The notes below the pieces were generated by a model. It saw only the letters and a list, made by a program, of their open reading frames with translations, was not told where the DNA came from and did no database searches. The position numbers were made by a program, and so were the translations under genes. A DNA stretch of 64,000 bases from Argyresthia goedartella. Its lineage: Eukaryota; Arthropoda; Insecta; Lepidoptera; Argyresthiidae. Within the stretch, counting starts at the first letter, position 1. The number at the start of each line of letters is the position of its first letter. The stretch lies in NCBI GenBank assembly GCA_949825045.1, contig OX463813.1, forward strand, positions 7,316,001 through 7,380,000. The letters run 5' to 3'. Below are positions 1-12,029 of the stretch, one piece after another.

Positions 1-18
1 CAAAAATTGTTCAGCATT

Positions 19-264
19 TTATTTGACCCATTCTTTAAAATATTCATTAAAATCATGGAGTGCACCACCGGTTTTCCGAGGCACCAGCCGCCACTGCTTG
101 TAACTGACAATTCGATTTTTGAATGCCATAGATATTATATGAACATTTTCGAATTCAGTTCGCAATAAACAATTCGATTTGTGGATGCTACTTTTTTTAA
201 GAGATGCTATGCTCACAACATAAATTTGACAATCATTACAGAAAACCATTTTAAGGTGAAACAA
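19..264 (-). CDS. Small unidentified ORF, uncertain
   Basis: An 81-codon frame closes with TAA overlapping an AATAAA-type poly(A) signal near the window edge. The second Met (MVFCNDCQIYVV...) lies in AAAATGG, a good start context. I do not recognise the protein. It has few Cys residues (two near the N-terminus, one internal) and an aromatic, basic C-terminus, with no membrane segment. It could be the last exon of a gene or the tail of a decayed transposon, and it may not be expressed. Confidence 0.2.
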   Translation of the reverse strand: MFHLKMVFCNDCQIYVVSIASLKKSSIHKSNCLLRTEFENVHIISMAFKNRIVSYKQWRLVPRKTGGALHDFNEYFKEWVK

Positions 265-338
265 GCAAAAAGGAGCTGTCTAAATTTTTCTCAATGGGTA
301 TATTGAATCCCGAGCGCCTATCCGCTGGGTAATGTGTT

Positions 339-894
339 TGATTAAATTCCACGCCTCAACCGAACGGGCGTGGAATCTGGTAGGGTGGTTTTCACCAGGA
401 GTATCACACGTGATACTGACCTTTGACGCCGTAGACCGGAATTCGAAAGCTCAATTCGAGGCAGGATTACGGGATAAGGAGCACAAGGAGTGGGGGGAGA
501 GGAGTCGAATCTTACTCTCGTCGTAGCCCGATGCTGTCGCCGTCGCTGCCGAACGCGACGAATTGGGGACCAAACCACTTCAAGCTTCACAACACGAAGC
601 ACTCACTCCGATGACGTGAATCTACTTATTCCCGACGATTGTTCCGTGCTTATTATAATTAACACTCCGACCAGGCCCGACACCTGTGTTAGACAATTAT
701 TACACTAAAATACAGCCAAAGCCCGAACGCCATGTGCTGAAATTTTCTCTCACGACAAGAAAAACCTCTAACTCGTCATCTCGGTTCTATGCAAGTGACA
801 GCTGCTAGTTCCGTTTCCGCTAGTGATGTCCCGATCACTCGCGGTCGATCCGCGCAACGAAAACCGGTGCGTTCCGAAGCATAAATATTAAACA
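339..894 (-). repeat. 3' LTR of BEL element A
   Basis: A direct copy of 7343-7898, lying downstream of pol in element orientation. The end of pol (stop at 926) is about 31 bp from the LTR. The short stretch between is not a typical purine run but is conserved in BEL element B, with a similar GGACAGG...CCTGTCC pattern. Confidence 0.92.
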
Positions 895-925
895 GTCACC
901 CGGCCGGACAGGCCCGAACCTGTCC

Positions 926-3900
926 CTAATCAATAGGAAGGCGAGAAAGTGTTGCGACCGCTCTCTTGAGGACCGAGTCCCCCACCTTGACTTCTGCTGA
1001 TCGAGGCGTGCCATCCCGACCCGTGTACAAATTGACGATCCGTCCTCGTCTCCATCTCAATGATGGCAGGTTCGCATCCTTAATCAGCACCAAATCACCG
1101 ACTTGAGGGGGGCTCGTCCGGTCAGTCCAATTAAGGCGCTGCTGCAAGATGTGCAAGTACTCAGGGGACCACCGTTTCCAAAAATCTTGAGCCATCTGCT
1201 GCAACATCTGCCACCTAATTAACCGACTTAACTTAACATCACCGAATGGGTATTCTGGCAGGGCGTTAAGGGGCTGACCTATCAAGAAGTGACCCGGCGT
1301 CAACGCTTCCAAATCATTTGGATCCAAACTGAGCGGGCACAACAGACGCGAGTTCAGTGTCATTTCAATTTTACAGAACAGCGTCGCAAGCTCTTCAAAG
1401 CGTAGAGAGGTCTCACCGATGATCCTCGTCAGGTGCGACTTAGCCGATTTAACCGCAGCCTCAAAAATTCCTCCCCAATGAGGACATCCCGGCGGACTGA
1501 AAACCCATTCAATCCCTCGTCGGGAGCAAGCCGTACCGATGGCGTCCTGGTTACCGTTCAGGAATTGAGTGACCTCCTGCAGATATCGCCTGGCTCCGAC
1601 AAAATTTGTGCCGTTGTCCGAACGGATTAATGTCGGGAGGCCCCTTCGTGAGACGAACCGATCTAGACAAGCGATAAATGCCTCTGTAGTGAGGTCACTG
1701 ACCACCTTCAAGTGGACTGCCTTCGTGGCCAAGCACACGAAGACGCACAGGTATGCCTTCACTAATCTGGCGTTCCGTAGCTGTGAAGACTTGACCATGA
1801 ATGGTCCCGCGAAATCCGTTCCGACACCCGCAAAGGGCCGGATTTCGTTAACCCTATCCGAGGGCAAATCGCCCATCTGGGGCTGCATCGTAGCCGCCTT
1901 GACCCGATAACAAGGCAGGCACCGAAATACGACGCTACGCACTAAGCGTCTTCCCGATAGAATCCAGAACTCGCGCTGGAGAAACGCCATCAAGGCGTGG
2001 CATCCGATATGCCCATTCCGAATGTGTCGATCCTGTATCAACAGTTCGACCAACTTCCCTTTCCTAGGGAGTAACAACGGGTGGCGAGCCGCATAAGGCA
2101 GGTTGGCATTCCGCAGCCGACCTCCTACCCTCAGCAATCCTTGAGGGTCAATAAACGGGTTGAGCCGAGCCACAGCTCCCTTCAGTTGGACGCGTCTGCG
2201 TCTCAGAATGTCCAATTCGGACTTAAAGTGCACCGTCTGCACGTTCCGTACCAATGCGAACAATGCATGGTTTCGTTTCCGTGGTGTCAGGACCTGTGTC
2301 CGCACCCGTTGCGCCTCAGAATTGCGACAATTTCGCGCAAATCGGAAGATCCAGGCGGTCACGTTGACCAGCTTGTCGAGCAAGCTGTACCGTTCCAGCA
2401 GGCTGAACTCCTCTTCCGGCTCTGGTTGCGTCGTACAGACACCGACTGTCAAGGCGCCGTTCGCCGAGGTAACGCGTGGACTCATTGGCCAATCCGATTG
2501 GGCTTGAGTCAACCATTTTGGACCCCACCACAAAGGATGTCCAACCAACTCCGGAGCGTGACACCCACGAGACGCACAGTCTGCTGGGTTCATCTCCCCT
2601 GGAACATGTCTCCAGATTAAGGGAACCTCCGAATTCAAAATCTGCGAATCCCGATTCGCCACAAAAATCTCCAGCTTGTGAACTGAAGCCTTCAGCCAGC
2701 ATAACACGATCTGGCTGTCCGTCCAAGCGTAGACCGTATCTTCTAACGCTATTGACCCACGAAGAACCGTCATCGTGTGATTGAGCAGACGAGTCAGGAG
2801 AGCCGCTCCCGAAAGCTCTAATTTGGGAATGGTCAGGCGAGTGCGCAACGGCGCAACCTTGCTCTTGGCCATGACCAACCGCACATCAACCTCCCCCGAG
2901 GAGTCGACCGTACGCAGATATACCGCAGCTCCGTAGCCCTTCTCCGAGGCATCGCAAAACCCATGCAGGGTGGCGGTGTATCGTTTGGTGGGGACCAACC
3001 TCCGTGGCAGTGAAATCCGATTGATGCCAGGGAGGGTCGAAAAGAACGATTCCCACTCTGAGCTCAATGACCCGCCGATCGGGTCGTCCCATTTCAGCTC
3101 AGCAGACCACAATTGCTGCATAAAACACTTGAGCTGAAATGTTACCGGGGTGATCCACCCGTTTGGATCAAATGTCCTAGCCACCGTTGAAAGGACGTTC
3201 CGTTTCGTCCAGACCTTCGGGGAGTCCAACTCGACCCGATACGAAAACATGTCTGACATCGGCTGGTACTGGACGCCTAATACCGACAACATATTTGGAT
3301 TTTCCAAATTTTCAAAAATGTGGGGATCCTGCTGGTAGTCATCCGGAAGACCAGTCAGTAACTCTGGAGAGTTCGACATCCATTTCCGGAGCTCGTAACC
3401 TCCACCCCGTAAGAGCTCAACTGGCTCGTCCCGTCGAGCGAGCGCCTCCTCTACGGAATCTGCACCGGTACAGATATCGTCCACGTAGAGATCCTGCTCC
3501 AGGATCGCTGCTCCTCTAGGGAAATTTAACCGTCCTCGATCCGCTAACTCCCGCAGAGTGCGAATCGCCAAATAAGGACTAGACCGTAGCCCGTACGTGT
3601 TGGTGTTCAGCTCGTACACCCTGATGGGCTGATCTGGGCTCTCTCGCCACAGTATCAGCTGATACCGTCTATCGTCAGGGTGAATGACCGTCTGCCTAAA
3701 CAACATCCGGATGTCAGCTACAAACACAACATTGTGTCGACGGAACCGTGTGATAACATTCGCGATGTCATGGTTCAACTTCGGCCCTGAATGCAAACAC
3801 TGGTTCAGGTTCATGCCGTTAGATGTTGATGCCGATCCATCGAACACTACCCGTATTTTGCCCTCCGGGGTCCTCAAGACCGCGTGATGGGGCAGGAAGC

Positions 3901-4818
3901 AGTGGTCTTCACGCTTCCAGTCGATACCCGAAACCGACATGTGGCCGAGCGACTCGTATTCCCGCATGAAGTCGACGTACTTCTGCCGGAAAATCCCGTC
4001 ACGCTTCATGCGTCGTTCCATCGACAGAAGCCGCGTCTCGGCTGCATGGTGTGAACTGCCCAGCGGTGGGCGATCACTCCGGAATGGAAGACGTGTGAGA
4101 AATCGACCTGACCGAAGGCGACCAGTATTGTTCCGATAGAACTGTTCACACTCTTCTTCAACCGGGTCCAACCGGCGGACCGTAGGTGGTTCCTCCACCT
4201 CCCAAAACTTCTGTATCACCTCCGAGAGTACAGAACCGAATAAGGGACTACGAGTCGCTAGGCGTGGGGCAGCCGGCATGACCGGACCCATTACCGCATG
4301 GCCCAGTCTGGTGTTGACCGAAACCAGACCAGTCGCCTGCAACACGTGGACACCTGGCACTAACAGGTATCCCAAGGCATCGACACCCAATAAAATATCT
4401 ACTGGGCCCGGAATATCGAACTCCGGGTCAGCCAGTGACAACCCAGCGACCAACTGTCGCACTGAGGGCGACAACCGTACGTGAGGGTGTGAGCCCATCA
4501 CATTAGGCATGACTAATGCCGTGACCGTCAGATTCACCGATGAATCCACCCGTGACGAGAGAGTACATAAGAGAGACATACTCCCTTAACGGAACCGACT
4601 TCCGTGTTCCCAATTCCCCGAATGGAATGTGGATACTCCCTTACCGAAATGCCCAACCGTCTTACAAGGTTGCACGAGACTAAGCACCCCTGGGCCCCCG
4701 AGTCCAATAGTGCTCGTGCCACACAAGATTTGCCGTCCGAACTCCACGCTATCACAGAGGCGGTGGGGAGCATGACCGTCTGTGGAGTGGCGGCACCCTG
4801 TAAGTGGGCGGCGTGTCC
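926..4818 (-). pseudogene. pol: BEL/Pao pro-pol polyprotein, one frameshift
   Basis: The frame begins directly after the gag UAG and is the same frame as gag. The protease has the aspartyl motif LLDSGAQG. Between about 4579 and 4534 the reading moves to another frame, where a 1217-residue ORF runs to the stop at 926. The homologous part of BEL B is continuous here, so this is a frameshift. RT follows with DLYVDDICTG (YVDD catalytic motif), RNase H with GFCDASEKGYGA and WTDSQIVLCWL, then an integrase zinc region (H..H..C..C in the HPLLLPRKG to CLPCYR stretch). The DDE core shows VGTDFAGPF, IRSDNGTNF and the Glu in GGIFEAAVKS. The C-terminus has the basic GDLVLIKDANLP segment usual in Pao elements. 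Apart from the frameshift all catalytic motifs are present. A homopolymer-type sequencing error is possible but not shown. Confidence 0.9.
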
Positions 4819-4821
4819 CTA
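4819..4821 (-). promoter_or_regulatory. In-frame UAG between gag and protease
   Basis: The gag frame ends CGC TAG G and the protease continues in the same frame with 15 open codons before its first Met. BEL B has the same arrangement (CGC TAG G at 21160-21162). A single stop between in-frame gag and pro is the layout used for stop-codon readthrough in gammaretroviruses. Function here is inference. Confidence 0.5.
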
Positions 4822-6633
4822 GCGGGAACCTCCGCGGGATCCGAACCCGCTGAGACCTCCGTCGGTCGTGGAGTAACTCGGCTGCTGATATGCCGGTGGC
4901 ATATCAGACCGTACGTACATCAGGGGGTCCCAACCCGCATAATAGGCCCCTCGCTGTCCCGGTATCCGACCATACCGGACGGTGTACGGTGTGCCCGGTG
5001 GCCACCGTGGATGGAGGGGGGAGAGCGGATCCAACCTGGGGCGCTCTAGGAATGGGGGCGACATCCGACTGTTCGCCTCCCTGTTCGCCTCCCAGAGCGA
5101 CGGGCAGGGTGGCGCAGAAGGTGGTGGGCTCCCAGCCTTCGCGCCACTCATAGGTGCCATCTGACACCCGCCCGTAACACGCGGTGAGCCAGCGGCCCGA
5201 AGTCCTCGCTGACCGTGGACAGCGGCGACCGAACCCCGGCTATCCCGCATGTTACCCCCCGCGCTGCCCTCTTCCCCTCGGGGGGGGTCCCGTCCGCGGG
5301 TACCCCAGTCACCCCGTTGGTGACTCCCGTTGCCCGGAGGGGGACTGGGTCCGGCCCTGGTTGGGCCCTGTGGCCGACCAACCTGAGTCCGGCCCTGGTG
5401 ACCGTCCGAAGGGCCTGACCGATTCAGGCACAACACGATGTGGTGCTCGCCACCACAGCACTCACAGGGGAACGCGCGCGAGCACTCGCTCAGCGGGTGC
5501 GGCCCCAAACAACCGAAACACAATCGGTGGCGGAAGACTACCTTCCTGCGGGCAGCTACCCCGAGCGCCTTAAAGTTGGCGCAACTGGTCACTTCATGAT
5601 CGGCACTGTCGCAGTGCACACAGCCGTCACCCAACGGCGCGGCATTCAAAACGCCAAATTGTTTCGACCGGCCACCCCCCCGTGGGGGCGGGGGGCGCGG
5701 CCCCTCCCGCATCCGCGCTGGTTGGCGCTGCACACTGGCCTCCGTATCCAGTGTGTCACATCGCCTGCATTCACCCTCCAAAAAATCCATCAATTGGACG
5801 AGCGTGGGCAGTTCCGAGCTACTGCCCCCATGCAGCTGTTCAAACCGACTTTGAACAGCTGCAGGCAACCGTGACAAATCCATATACAAAACAATATATG
5901 ACCATTGGTCTACCGGAAGACCAAGGTTCTGAAGGGCCTTAGTGGCCACCAGCACAGGGTTGAGCACCTGTACTCGGATGTCAACATCCCGGGTTACTCT
6001 TGGGATGCTAAACAGCTTCCCCAGCTGCGCATCAACCAACCGCCGTATGTGTTGGTAGCGGTCAAACAATATGGACCGGGCTAGCTCATAATTGCCCGCC
6101 GTGACCGTTAGGTGACCGACCAACTCCTTCGGTTCACCCCGCAGAGCCATCAATAGTTGGGCCAACTTGTAGGCGTTGTCCAGGTCGTCCCGACCGTGGA
6201 CCAAACTTTCAAATAAATTAATGAATGCCGGCCACTCATCAATTGCCCCACTGAAGGCCAGAATCTCCAGGTGTGGCAGCCGTCCAACAACACCCTTCGG
6301 GGGTGGGTCTCCGTTACCCTCCCCGCGGTCATTCCGTCGCGACCGCTTGATTTTCTCCACGCGACGCTCGATGTCGCCCAAGCATTCCATCGCTTGGTCA
6401 GCATCCGCGCAGAGCTGTATCACTGCAGCCACCGAGGCTTCATCCGTAAGCCCGAGAGCTTCAGCCTCCGCAGCCAGCCGACACACCTTCCCGACGCGTG
6501 TCATTGCGTCCTCCACACGCTTGAGCAGGACATCGTCCATGTCAGGTCGCTCCACATACTTATGAGTATGGGCGAGCCATCTCATTTCCTCACGGACACC
6601 ATGCCGCAGTACCGTCAAGGGCGAAGGTGCCAT
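4819..6633 (-). CDS. gag: BEL/Pao Gag polyprotein
   Basis: A 604-residue Gag starting MAPSPLTVLRHG. Residues about 118-290 hold the conserved Pao-type Gag region (PHLEILAFSGAIDEW, then INLFESLVH, ALRGEPKELVGHLTV, LGLPVDQWSY). Two Cys/His knuckles follow, CFGCLGPHPLSEC and a CECCGGEHHIVLC variant, then a Gly/Pro/Arg-rich tail. Gag builds the virus-like particle and binds the RNA. The tail is GC-rich compared with the AT-rich flanks. The start is the only Met before the conserved domain, 710 bp from the 5' LTR. No internal stop is present. Confidence 0.88.
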   Translation of the reverse strand: MAPSPLTVLRHGVREEMRWLAHTHKYVERPDMDDVLLKRVEDAMTRVGKVCRLAAEAEALGLTDEASVAAVIQLCADADQAMECLGDIERRVEKIKRSRRNDRGEGNGDPPPKGVVGRLPHLEILAFSGAIDEWPAFINLFESLVHGRDDLDNAYKLAQLLMALRGEPKELVGHLTVTAGNYELARSILFDRYQHIRRLVDAQLGKLFSIPRVTRDVDIRVQVLNPVLVATKALQNLGLPVDQWSYIVLYMDLSRLPAAVQSRFEQLHGGSSSELPTLVQLMDFLEGECRRCDTLDTEASVQRQPARMREGPRPPPPRGGGRSKQFGVLNAAPLGDGCVHCDSADHEVTSCANFKALGVAARRKVVFRHRLCFGCLGPHPLSECSRAFPCECCGGEHHIVLCLNRSGPSDGHQGRTQVGRPQGPTRAGPSPPPGNGSHQRGDWGTRGRDPPRGEEGSAGGNMRDSRGSVAAVHGQRGLRAAGSPRVTGGCQMAPMSGAKAGSPPPSAPPCPSLWEANREANSRMSPPFLERPRLDPLSPLHPRWPPGTPYTVRYGRIPGQRGAYYAGWDPLMYVRSDMPPAYQQPSYSTTDGGLSGFGSRGGSR

Positions 6634-7319
6634 GTTTACCGATTTAATAGATTCTGGTCTTATACTTCACTACCGAACTAAGTATAGCCAGAGACCAGCA
6701 CTTGCCCGTCAGCGCTGGGCACAGAAATTAAAACTAAGTTGTCAAAACTAAGGCAACCACTAAAACAATTAAATCCTAAAAAATATTTAATATGATCGCC
6801 CTGTCGACATACACCTTATGACTATACACTCTAAATCAATTAGAGAATGCCACCATAAGGCACAATAAAAAATAACACACAAAATTTTATTATAGAAAAA
6901 AGGCTATTTTTAATATAATGAAGGTAGTTGTGAACCTTCTAGAAGTGGCCCCTCCGATATGACCCACACTTCTACTGAGGTCAGCAAAATCAGCTTAATA
7001 CCCCTTAAATAGCCTGACCCTGCTCTGTAATCCGAAATAACACTGCAATGCTATGGAACCCGACTGCAATACTATAGTCCGACCGAATGACTGTTTCTAA
7101 TGCACACCGAGTAGTTTCCGACTACAAATTTATAATAATTGTTAACTAAATCGTCAATTATACTTTCACTAACCGAAAATGAACTTTAATTGTGGTATAC
7201 CGACCACAAGACTCACTCACAAACTGGTTGCCGACCAATCTGAGATACCCTTTTCTCCCAACTACAATGTGGCAAAAAAACAACCCTACAACCGTCCGTG
7301 AATCGATGATTTCCCACTA
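6634..7319 (-). other. Untranslated leader of BEL A
   Basis: About 690 bp of AT-rich sequence between the primer site and gag. I see no long ORF and no other repeat. It would carry the packaging signal by position. Confidence 0.6.
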
Positions 7320-7339
7320 GGAAACCGCGCCTGCTACCA
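7320..7339 (-). promoter_or_regulatory. tRNA primer-binding site of BEL A
   Basis: Three bases inside the 5' LTR, the minus strand reads TGGTAGCAGGCGCGGTTTCC. TGG at the start pairs with the CCA end of a tRNA. BEL B has TGGTATCAGAGCGTGGTTTC at the same 3-base spacing. I cannot name the tRNA. Confidence 0.75.
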
Positions 7340-7342
7340 AAT

Positions 7343-7898
7343 TGATTAAATTCCACGCCTCAACCGAACGGGCGTGGAATCTGGTAGGGTGGTTTTCACC
7401 AGGAGTATCACACGTGTTACTGACCTTTGACGCCGTAGACCGGAATTCGAAAGCTCAATTCGAGGCAGGAATACGGGATAAGGAGCACAAGGGGTGGGGG
7501 GAGAGGAGTCGAATCTTACTCTCGTCGTAGCCCGATGCTGTCGCCGTCGCTGCCGAACGCGACGAATTGGGGACCAAACCACTTCAAGCTTCACAACACG
7601 AAGCACTCACTCCGATGACGTGAATCTACTTATTCCCGACGATTGTTCCGTGCTTATTATAATTAACACTCCGACCAGGCCCGACACCTGTGTTAGACAA
7701 TTATTACACTAAAATACAGCCAAAGCCCGAACGCCATGTGCTGACATTTTCTCTCACGACAAGAAAAACCTCTAACTCGTCATCTCGGTTCTATGCAAGT
7801 GACAGCTGCTAGTTCCGTTTCCGCTAGTGATGTCCCGATCACTCGCGGTCGATCCGCGCAACGAAAACCGGTGCGTTCCGAAGCATAAATATTAAACA
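7343..7898 (-). repeat. 5' LTR of BEL element A
   Basis: The upstream LTR in element orientation, nearly identical to 339-894. A third, diverged copy of this LTR is embedded in BEL B (18757-19300). The LTR reads TGTTTAATATTTATGC at its 5' end on the minus strand. Confidence 0.92.
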
Positions 7899-7903
7899 GT
7901 GTT

Positions 7904-8787
7904 AAAAAATATACATTTAGTTCGATGAGTATATTATCGGGCGAATGCCCGTAAACTGATCCTTTGCTTCCGACACCAGTTTGACGACCGTTTGCCATAA
8001 GACACTATCAGAATCAACTCCAGTTTTTATATTTACTAAACTAAACTTTCAGCGCTCACGATCTGAGATTTGCTGCGACTCGATTCCTCGAGAATTGTAA
8101 ACTCGAAGTTCGATGTTATTCACCGCGATGCATAGGATTCGACTGGTAAGTGTTACCGCCTGCGACGCGCCGACTGAAGAAGTTTTTCAATGCGGAAGCG
8201 CGAATTGGCTCAAGTTCCTCCTGTAAATAGCCAGAAAAAACTTATCAGCATCTATTATTGACAGCATATTGCTTACAATTGCGATGTTTGCATTACAAAA
8301 ACATGTATGGATTGCCTTTCTATTGGATATTTTTAGACAGTTTAGGAACAGCGTTTTAAAAAAACTTTCTATATGTAATCAATTTGATCAGAGCAACGTT
8401 ATATTTTACCTGTCCATACAGTCTGTCTAGAGTTTAACATGCCATCCGAAACACGGAAGCGTCCGTAGGATGTAAATACCAAAGATAAATTATAAATGTA
8501 TACCTATATCGGTGAATGGTCGACATCAGGATTCGAAACCCGAGCCTCCTGCTTGAGAGTCGAGTATCGAACCGCCTAGACCACGGTCGCTCATAATGGT
8601 AAACCTAACAAATTCTTACCTACCTAGTTGTTAGACCTATATAAATGTATGTAAGCTGTAACTAAAGTACTAATTATCGTAATAATGTAAGCAAAACAGG
8701 CCGCTATACGTTAAGGATGAATAGACCTTTCAAATAACTAGTTGTAGTTAGGTTTAACTTATAGAGAAATGGATAATATGAACTTAC
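7904..8787. other. No gene recognised
   Basis: AT-rich sequence between BEL A and the exon-like block. The only structured item I see is the tRNA-like segment described separately. Confidence 0.5.
8517..8597 (-). repeat. tRNA-like segment, SINE head or tRNA relic
   Basis: The minus strand starts GAGCGACCGTGGTCTAGGCG and shows an A-box-like TGGTCTAGGCGG and a B-box-like GGTTTCGAATCCT spaced as in a tRNA. The B box has one extra T against the GGTTCRANTCC consensus. It is probably a SINE head or tRNA pseudogene. Confidence 0.5.
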
Positions 8788-9012
8788 CTCAAATTCTGGA
8801 GCCAGACATTGCTGTTTTCTCTTCTTGGTAGACTGAGAGGCATGCAGGACGATGTCTTCCTCCTCCTCCAACTCGAGATCAGCTGTAGTTTTTTTCGGTT
8901 TTGCCGGAGCTTTCTTTGCAGGAGCTTTTTTCCGTTTTTTTTTACAGAAACTGGTGATAGTAGATGTGTCAGAGCTCCCTCATCATGATCAAAGTCAAAT
9001 GGATTATTTTGC
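8788..9012 (-). CDS. Candidate host exon, Lys-rich acidic segment
   Basis: The minus strand has an acceptor (TTTTGTTTTTAG) just before 9012 and a donor (GAG|GTAAGTTC) just after 8788. The first part reads NNPFDFDHDEGALTHLL. After a run of nine A in the minus strand (about 8935-8943) the good frame shifts by one and reads KKAPAKKAPAKPKKTTADLE, an acidic ELEEEED stretch, a KKRKQQ basic cluster, then CLAPEFE at the donor. One missing A would join both halves, so a homopolymer error or a recent mutation is likely. The composition suggests a nuclear protein. I do not recognise the family, and no partner exon is certain. Confidence 0.45.
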
Positions 9013-11946
9013 CTAAAAACAAAATACAATAATATAATTAAATATCATAAACTAGCGGTTAGCGAACTCTTACAGCAAATAATGACCTCGGGTTAACTGT
9101 GTTATTTAAAATGTATATTGTATACGTCCCGATGTAAAAAATAACATCATATTTCCAGAGCGGTAATGGGCTAGCATCCTGTCATTAGAATATTTCGGTC
9201 AAGCAAGGATCAAGTCATCATCTACTTAATAAATCTGTAACTCCTGGCATAAGTACAGCACACATCTCAAACCGCTGGACTTTCAAACATGAAACTGCAT
9301 GTCGCTGCATTGCAAACTGCTGCAGGCGCCCACTAATAAGCGATTTTGTGAAATTCGAACCCCTCCATGGCTAAAATAGTGATTTAATTTGTACGGACTG
9401 TCGTTTAACTGTAACCAGTCATAGGATGATTGTAATGGTATTAAGGTAAGGCATAGGGGTGGGTGGGTATTGGAGCTAATGCTCGGGGATGGACTAATGG
9501 CTGTAGCATGATTCATCGTGGTCGCAGGTAGCTACAGATAGTTTATAATAAAAGTGATAATAAAATATGTAATTAGTGTTAGGTACTCATATTCTTGAAT
9601 TAACTGCACTATGTTCTCTTCTTACTGAAAGTATATCAATAGATGCGTTTCGAGCGCGGGCAGAATAATAAAAAGTAAATTGTGCTCCCAAAATCGGAAT
9701 ATATAGTCGTCAATTCTAAAGGCGTGAACATAAGCATCGTAATTGGCAAATAATAATCGTTTTTTTTATTTTTTGTCTCAATCGTGTATGCGATTATAGT
9801 TCTTATGATGGGTATACCTTCAGATCATTTTCAATAAAAACAACTTCATGCATGAATCTCACACACAATACATCCTAAGCTTAATAAGATATGCTGATTG
9901 TGCATGTTATAAATGGACACTGCTGGAATATCATATGAAATTCTAAAAAGGAGCTGCAATGTACTTGCGAAATACTTATGACCACGAAAAAAGTCGGGCG
10001 ATGGGCTAGCCCTACTGTCATACTAAGAGTGTTCAATTTAATGGTAAGACGTACAGAAAAAGGTGTATTGACTATGTGACGTTATTTTGGTGAAGCCCTT
10101 CAGTGCTATTCCAGGCTTGTGAAAAATGTAGCAGCTATGTTGATGGACTAGCCCCTGGTCATACAAATTGAGTATAAATTAGCAGCTCACATACAAACCT
10201 ATACATAACATATGTTGAGCGTTCGTGGTGCAACGTTAAGACATTGGCCACTAAATCAAAAGGCTCAGGTTTGGTCCCTATGTTGACTATGCATCAATGA
10301 TATAATAATGATGTTTTTAGTAATGTCTGCCATGCTACAGCCTCGTTCAGAAATATTTTTGGGTAAGTGTCGGTCTCAATTCTATGTTGCACTTATTTAG
10401 AATATATATTTAAATATATTAATTTGGAGTCGAAAATTAGAGGTTTTGTCACATGGTAATAGAGTCTACTTTCGAAATCGCTGAACGTCAAATTTTTAAA
10501 TAGAATAAGAGGAGCCTGAAATTAGAGAGTGCATTGTAGAATAGACTCTTCATTTTAGATACATCGCTTTCTGTTAATTATAGCTTGTATTAATACGATT
10601 AGTGATTATCTAAGCCACGCAAGACATATCTATTTGCACTGTCTCTACTCGAGGCTGTAAGAGTAGGTTGCTAATGTTAATTATTAGATGGCGTTGTTAA
10701 TCAATTACTGATCAGTAAAATAAAAATAAAAACGATTTAAAGGATGTCTTTCATAATTTTTAACGTTATGAATAAGCAAATCAAATAGAATTAATTATCC
10801 AATTTAAAACGTTAAGATATCGCTTCATATATTTTGCTGGATCTTAGCAATAACTTTAAATTACCTTCATCGCGGTATAGATATTTTGCTCATGAGTTAG
10901 TATATAAGACGGTGAATATTAATATTGTCTGACCGGTGTTAGACGAGGTGCAAATAGGTAGCGTATACTCCTATTCTGTAAATTGTCTACCCGCGTTACC
11001 CCGTGCGACTGGTTCATGCGGATGGTATTATGGGAAATGCGCACTCCTATTCTTTCCATAGTGTCACGGACTGGATGGCACTTCATTACTAAGACTATGC
11101 TAGCTAGTCTGAAAGCAAGTGACAAAAGCACAAGAAGAATCGTAATCCAATATCAGTAATCCGTTATTTAATCCAAAAGCTCTGCGTTCAATGTGGCGTG
11201 TCTGAAAGTTATACGGTTAAACAGTCATACAGTTAAGACAAAAGTTAAGACACGTTAAGTTAAGTTAAGACACGCTGCACACACAAGAGTTTTGAAAAAA
11301 AATAAAACCATTTTTTTTATTTCTATATTGTAAATTGTTACTTATGGAGAGTTTCACGAAACTATTTTGAAATGTAAGTTGTAACTTAACTAATTTAATC
11401 GTGAGAATATCAAATGATAGTCATTTGTTTCAGTTGCTAATCATTTGCTTAAATAAAAAAATTGTTTTGTGAAATTCAGGGTAAGTATCATGTCTTAATA
11501 AATCGTTAGTTAAATACCAATGACTGTGAGGCAGCCCGTAGCATCATGAATCGAATATCTAATATATGCGAACGATACAGAGCATACGATAAACAATTGG
11601 GCTAATGACAACCAGCAGCACAAGATATTAACAGCAATTATGCTACTTTGATGTAGAAAATTAATAAACTTCAAACCACAATATTCTTGATCGATTCTAT
11701 ATCGAACGACTGTAATTCATCATATAGTCGAACTGCATTGGCTCGAGCAGACTGGAAAGACCTGTTTGTGACAGCCGCCTTATGGCGTAAGTCGTCTGAG
11801 CTATGAACTTCATATAGACTTTTACGTTTGTCACCTTGCACCAGCTTCATCTGTCAAATTGGTATCACGCAAGTAGCATCATAATGGAGGCCAAACCCAA
11901 GCTCATTGAATGACGCCTAGAAGTCTTCGGTGATACCCCGCAATCG
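9013..11946. other. Long non-coding stretch
   Basis: About 2.9 kb without a supportable gene. Short ORFs here show no domain. A small run of (GTTAA)-type repeats lies near 11240-11275. Probably intron or intergenic DNA. Confidence 0.5.
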
Positions 11947-11959
11947 ATGAAATTGTATG

Positions 11960-11997
11960 AGCATGAGATGAACCGTGTCTATGGTTCATCTCATGCT
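11960..11997. repeat. 15-bp-arm hairpin
   Basis: AGCATGAGATGAACC (11960-11974) is followed after 8 bp by its exact reverse complement (11983-11997). Confidence 0.8.
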
Positions 11998-12029
11998 ATG
12001 AACTTCAGAGACTTAAGCCATAAGGCTGC

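Larger units (their letters stand above)
339..7898 (-). mobile_element. BEL/Pao LTR retrotransposon A, near intact
   Basis: A 7.56-kb element reading right to left: LTR, primer site, gag, protease, reverse transcriptase, RNase H, integrase, LTR. The two LTRs (339-894 and 7343-7898) align with a constant offset of 7004 bp. I count about four differences by eye in 556 bp (for example near 415 and 725), so the insertion is young. A 5-bp target duplication GTGTT lies at 334-338 and 7899-7903, the size usual for BEL/Pao. The one clear lesion is a frameshift in the protease region near 4534-4579. The LTRs end TG...CA. Confidence 0.95.

Noticed and set aside
332..708. ORFs present in both BEL A LTRs
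   Set aside because: Shared only because the LTRs are duplicated; no domain.
10919..11131. 70-codon minus-strand ORF
   Set aside because: Low coding character and no recognisable motif.
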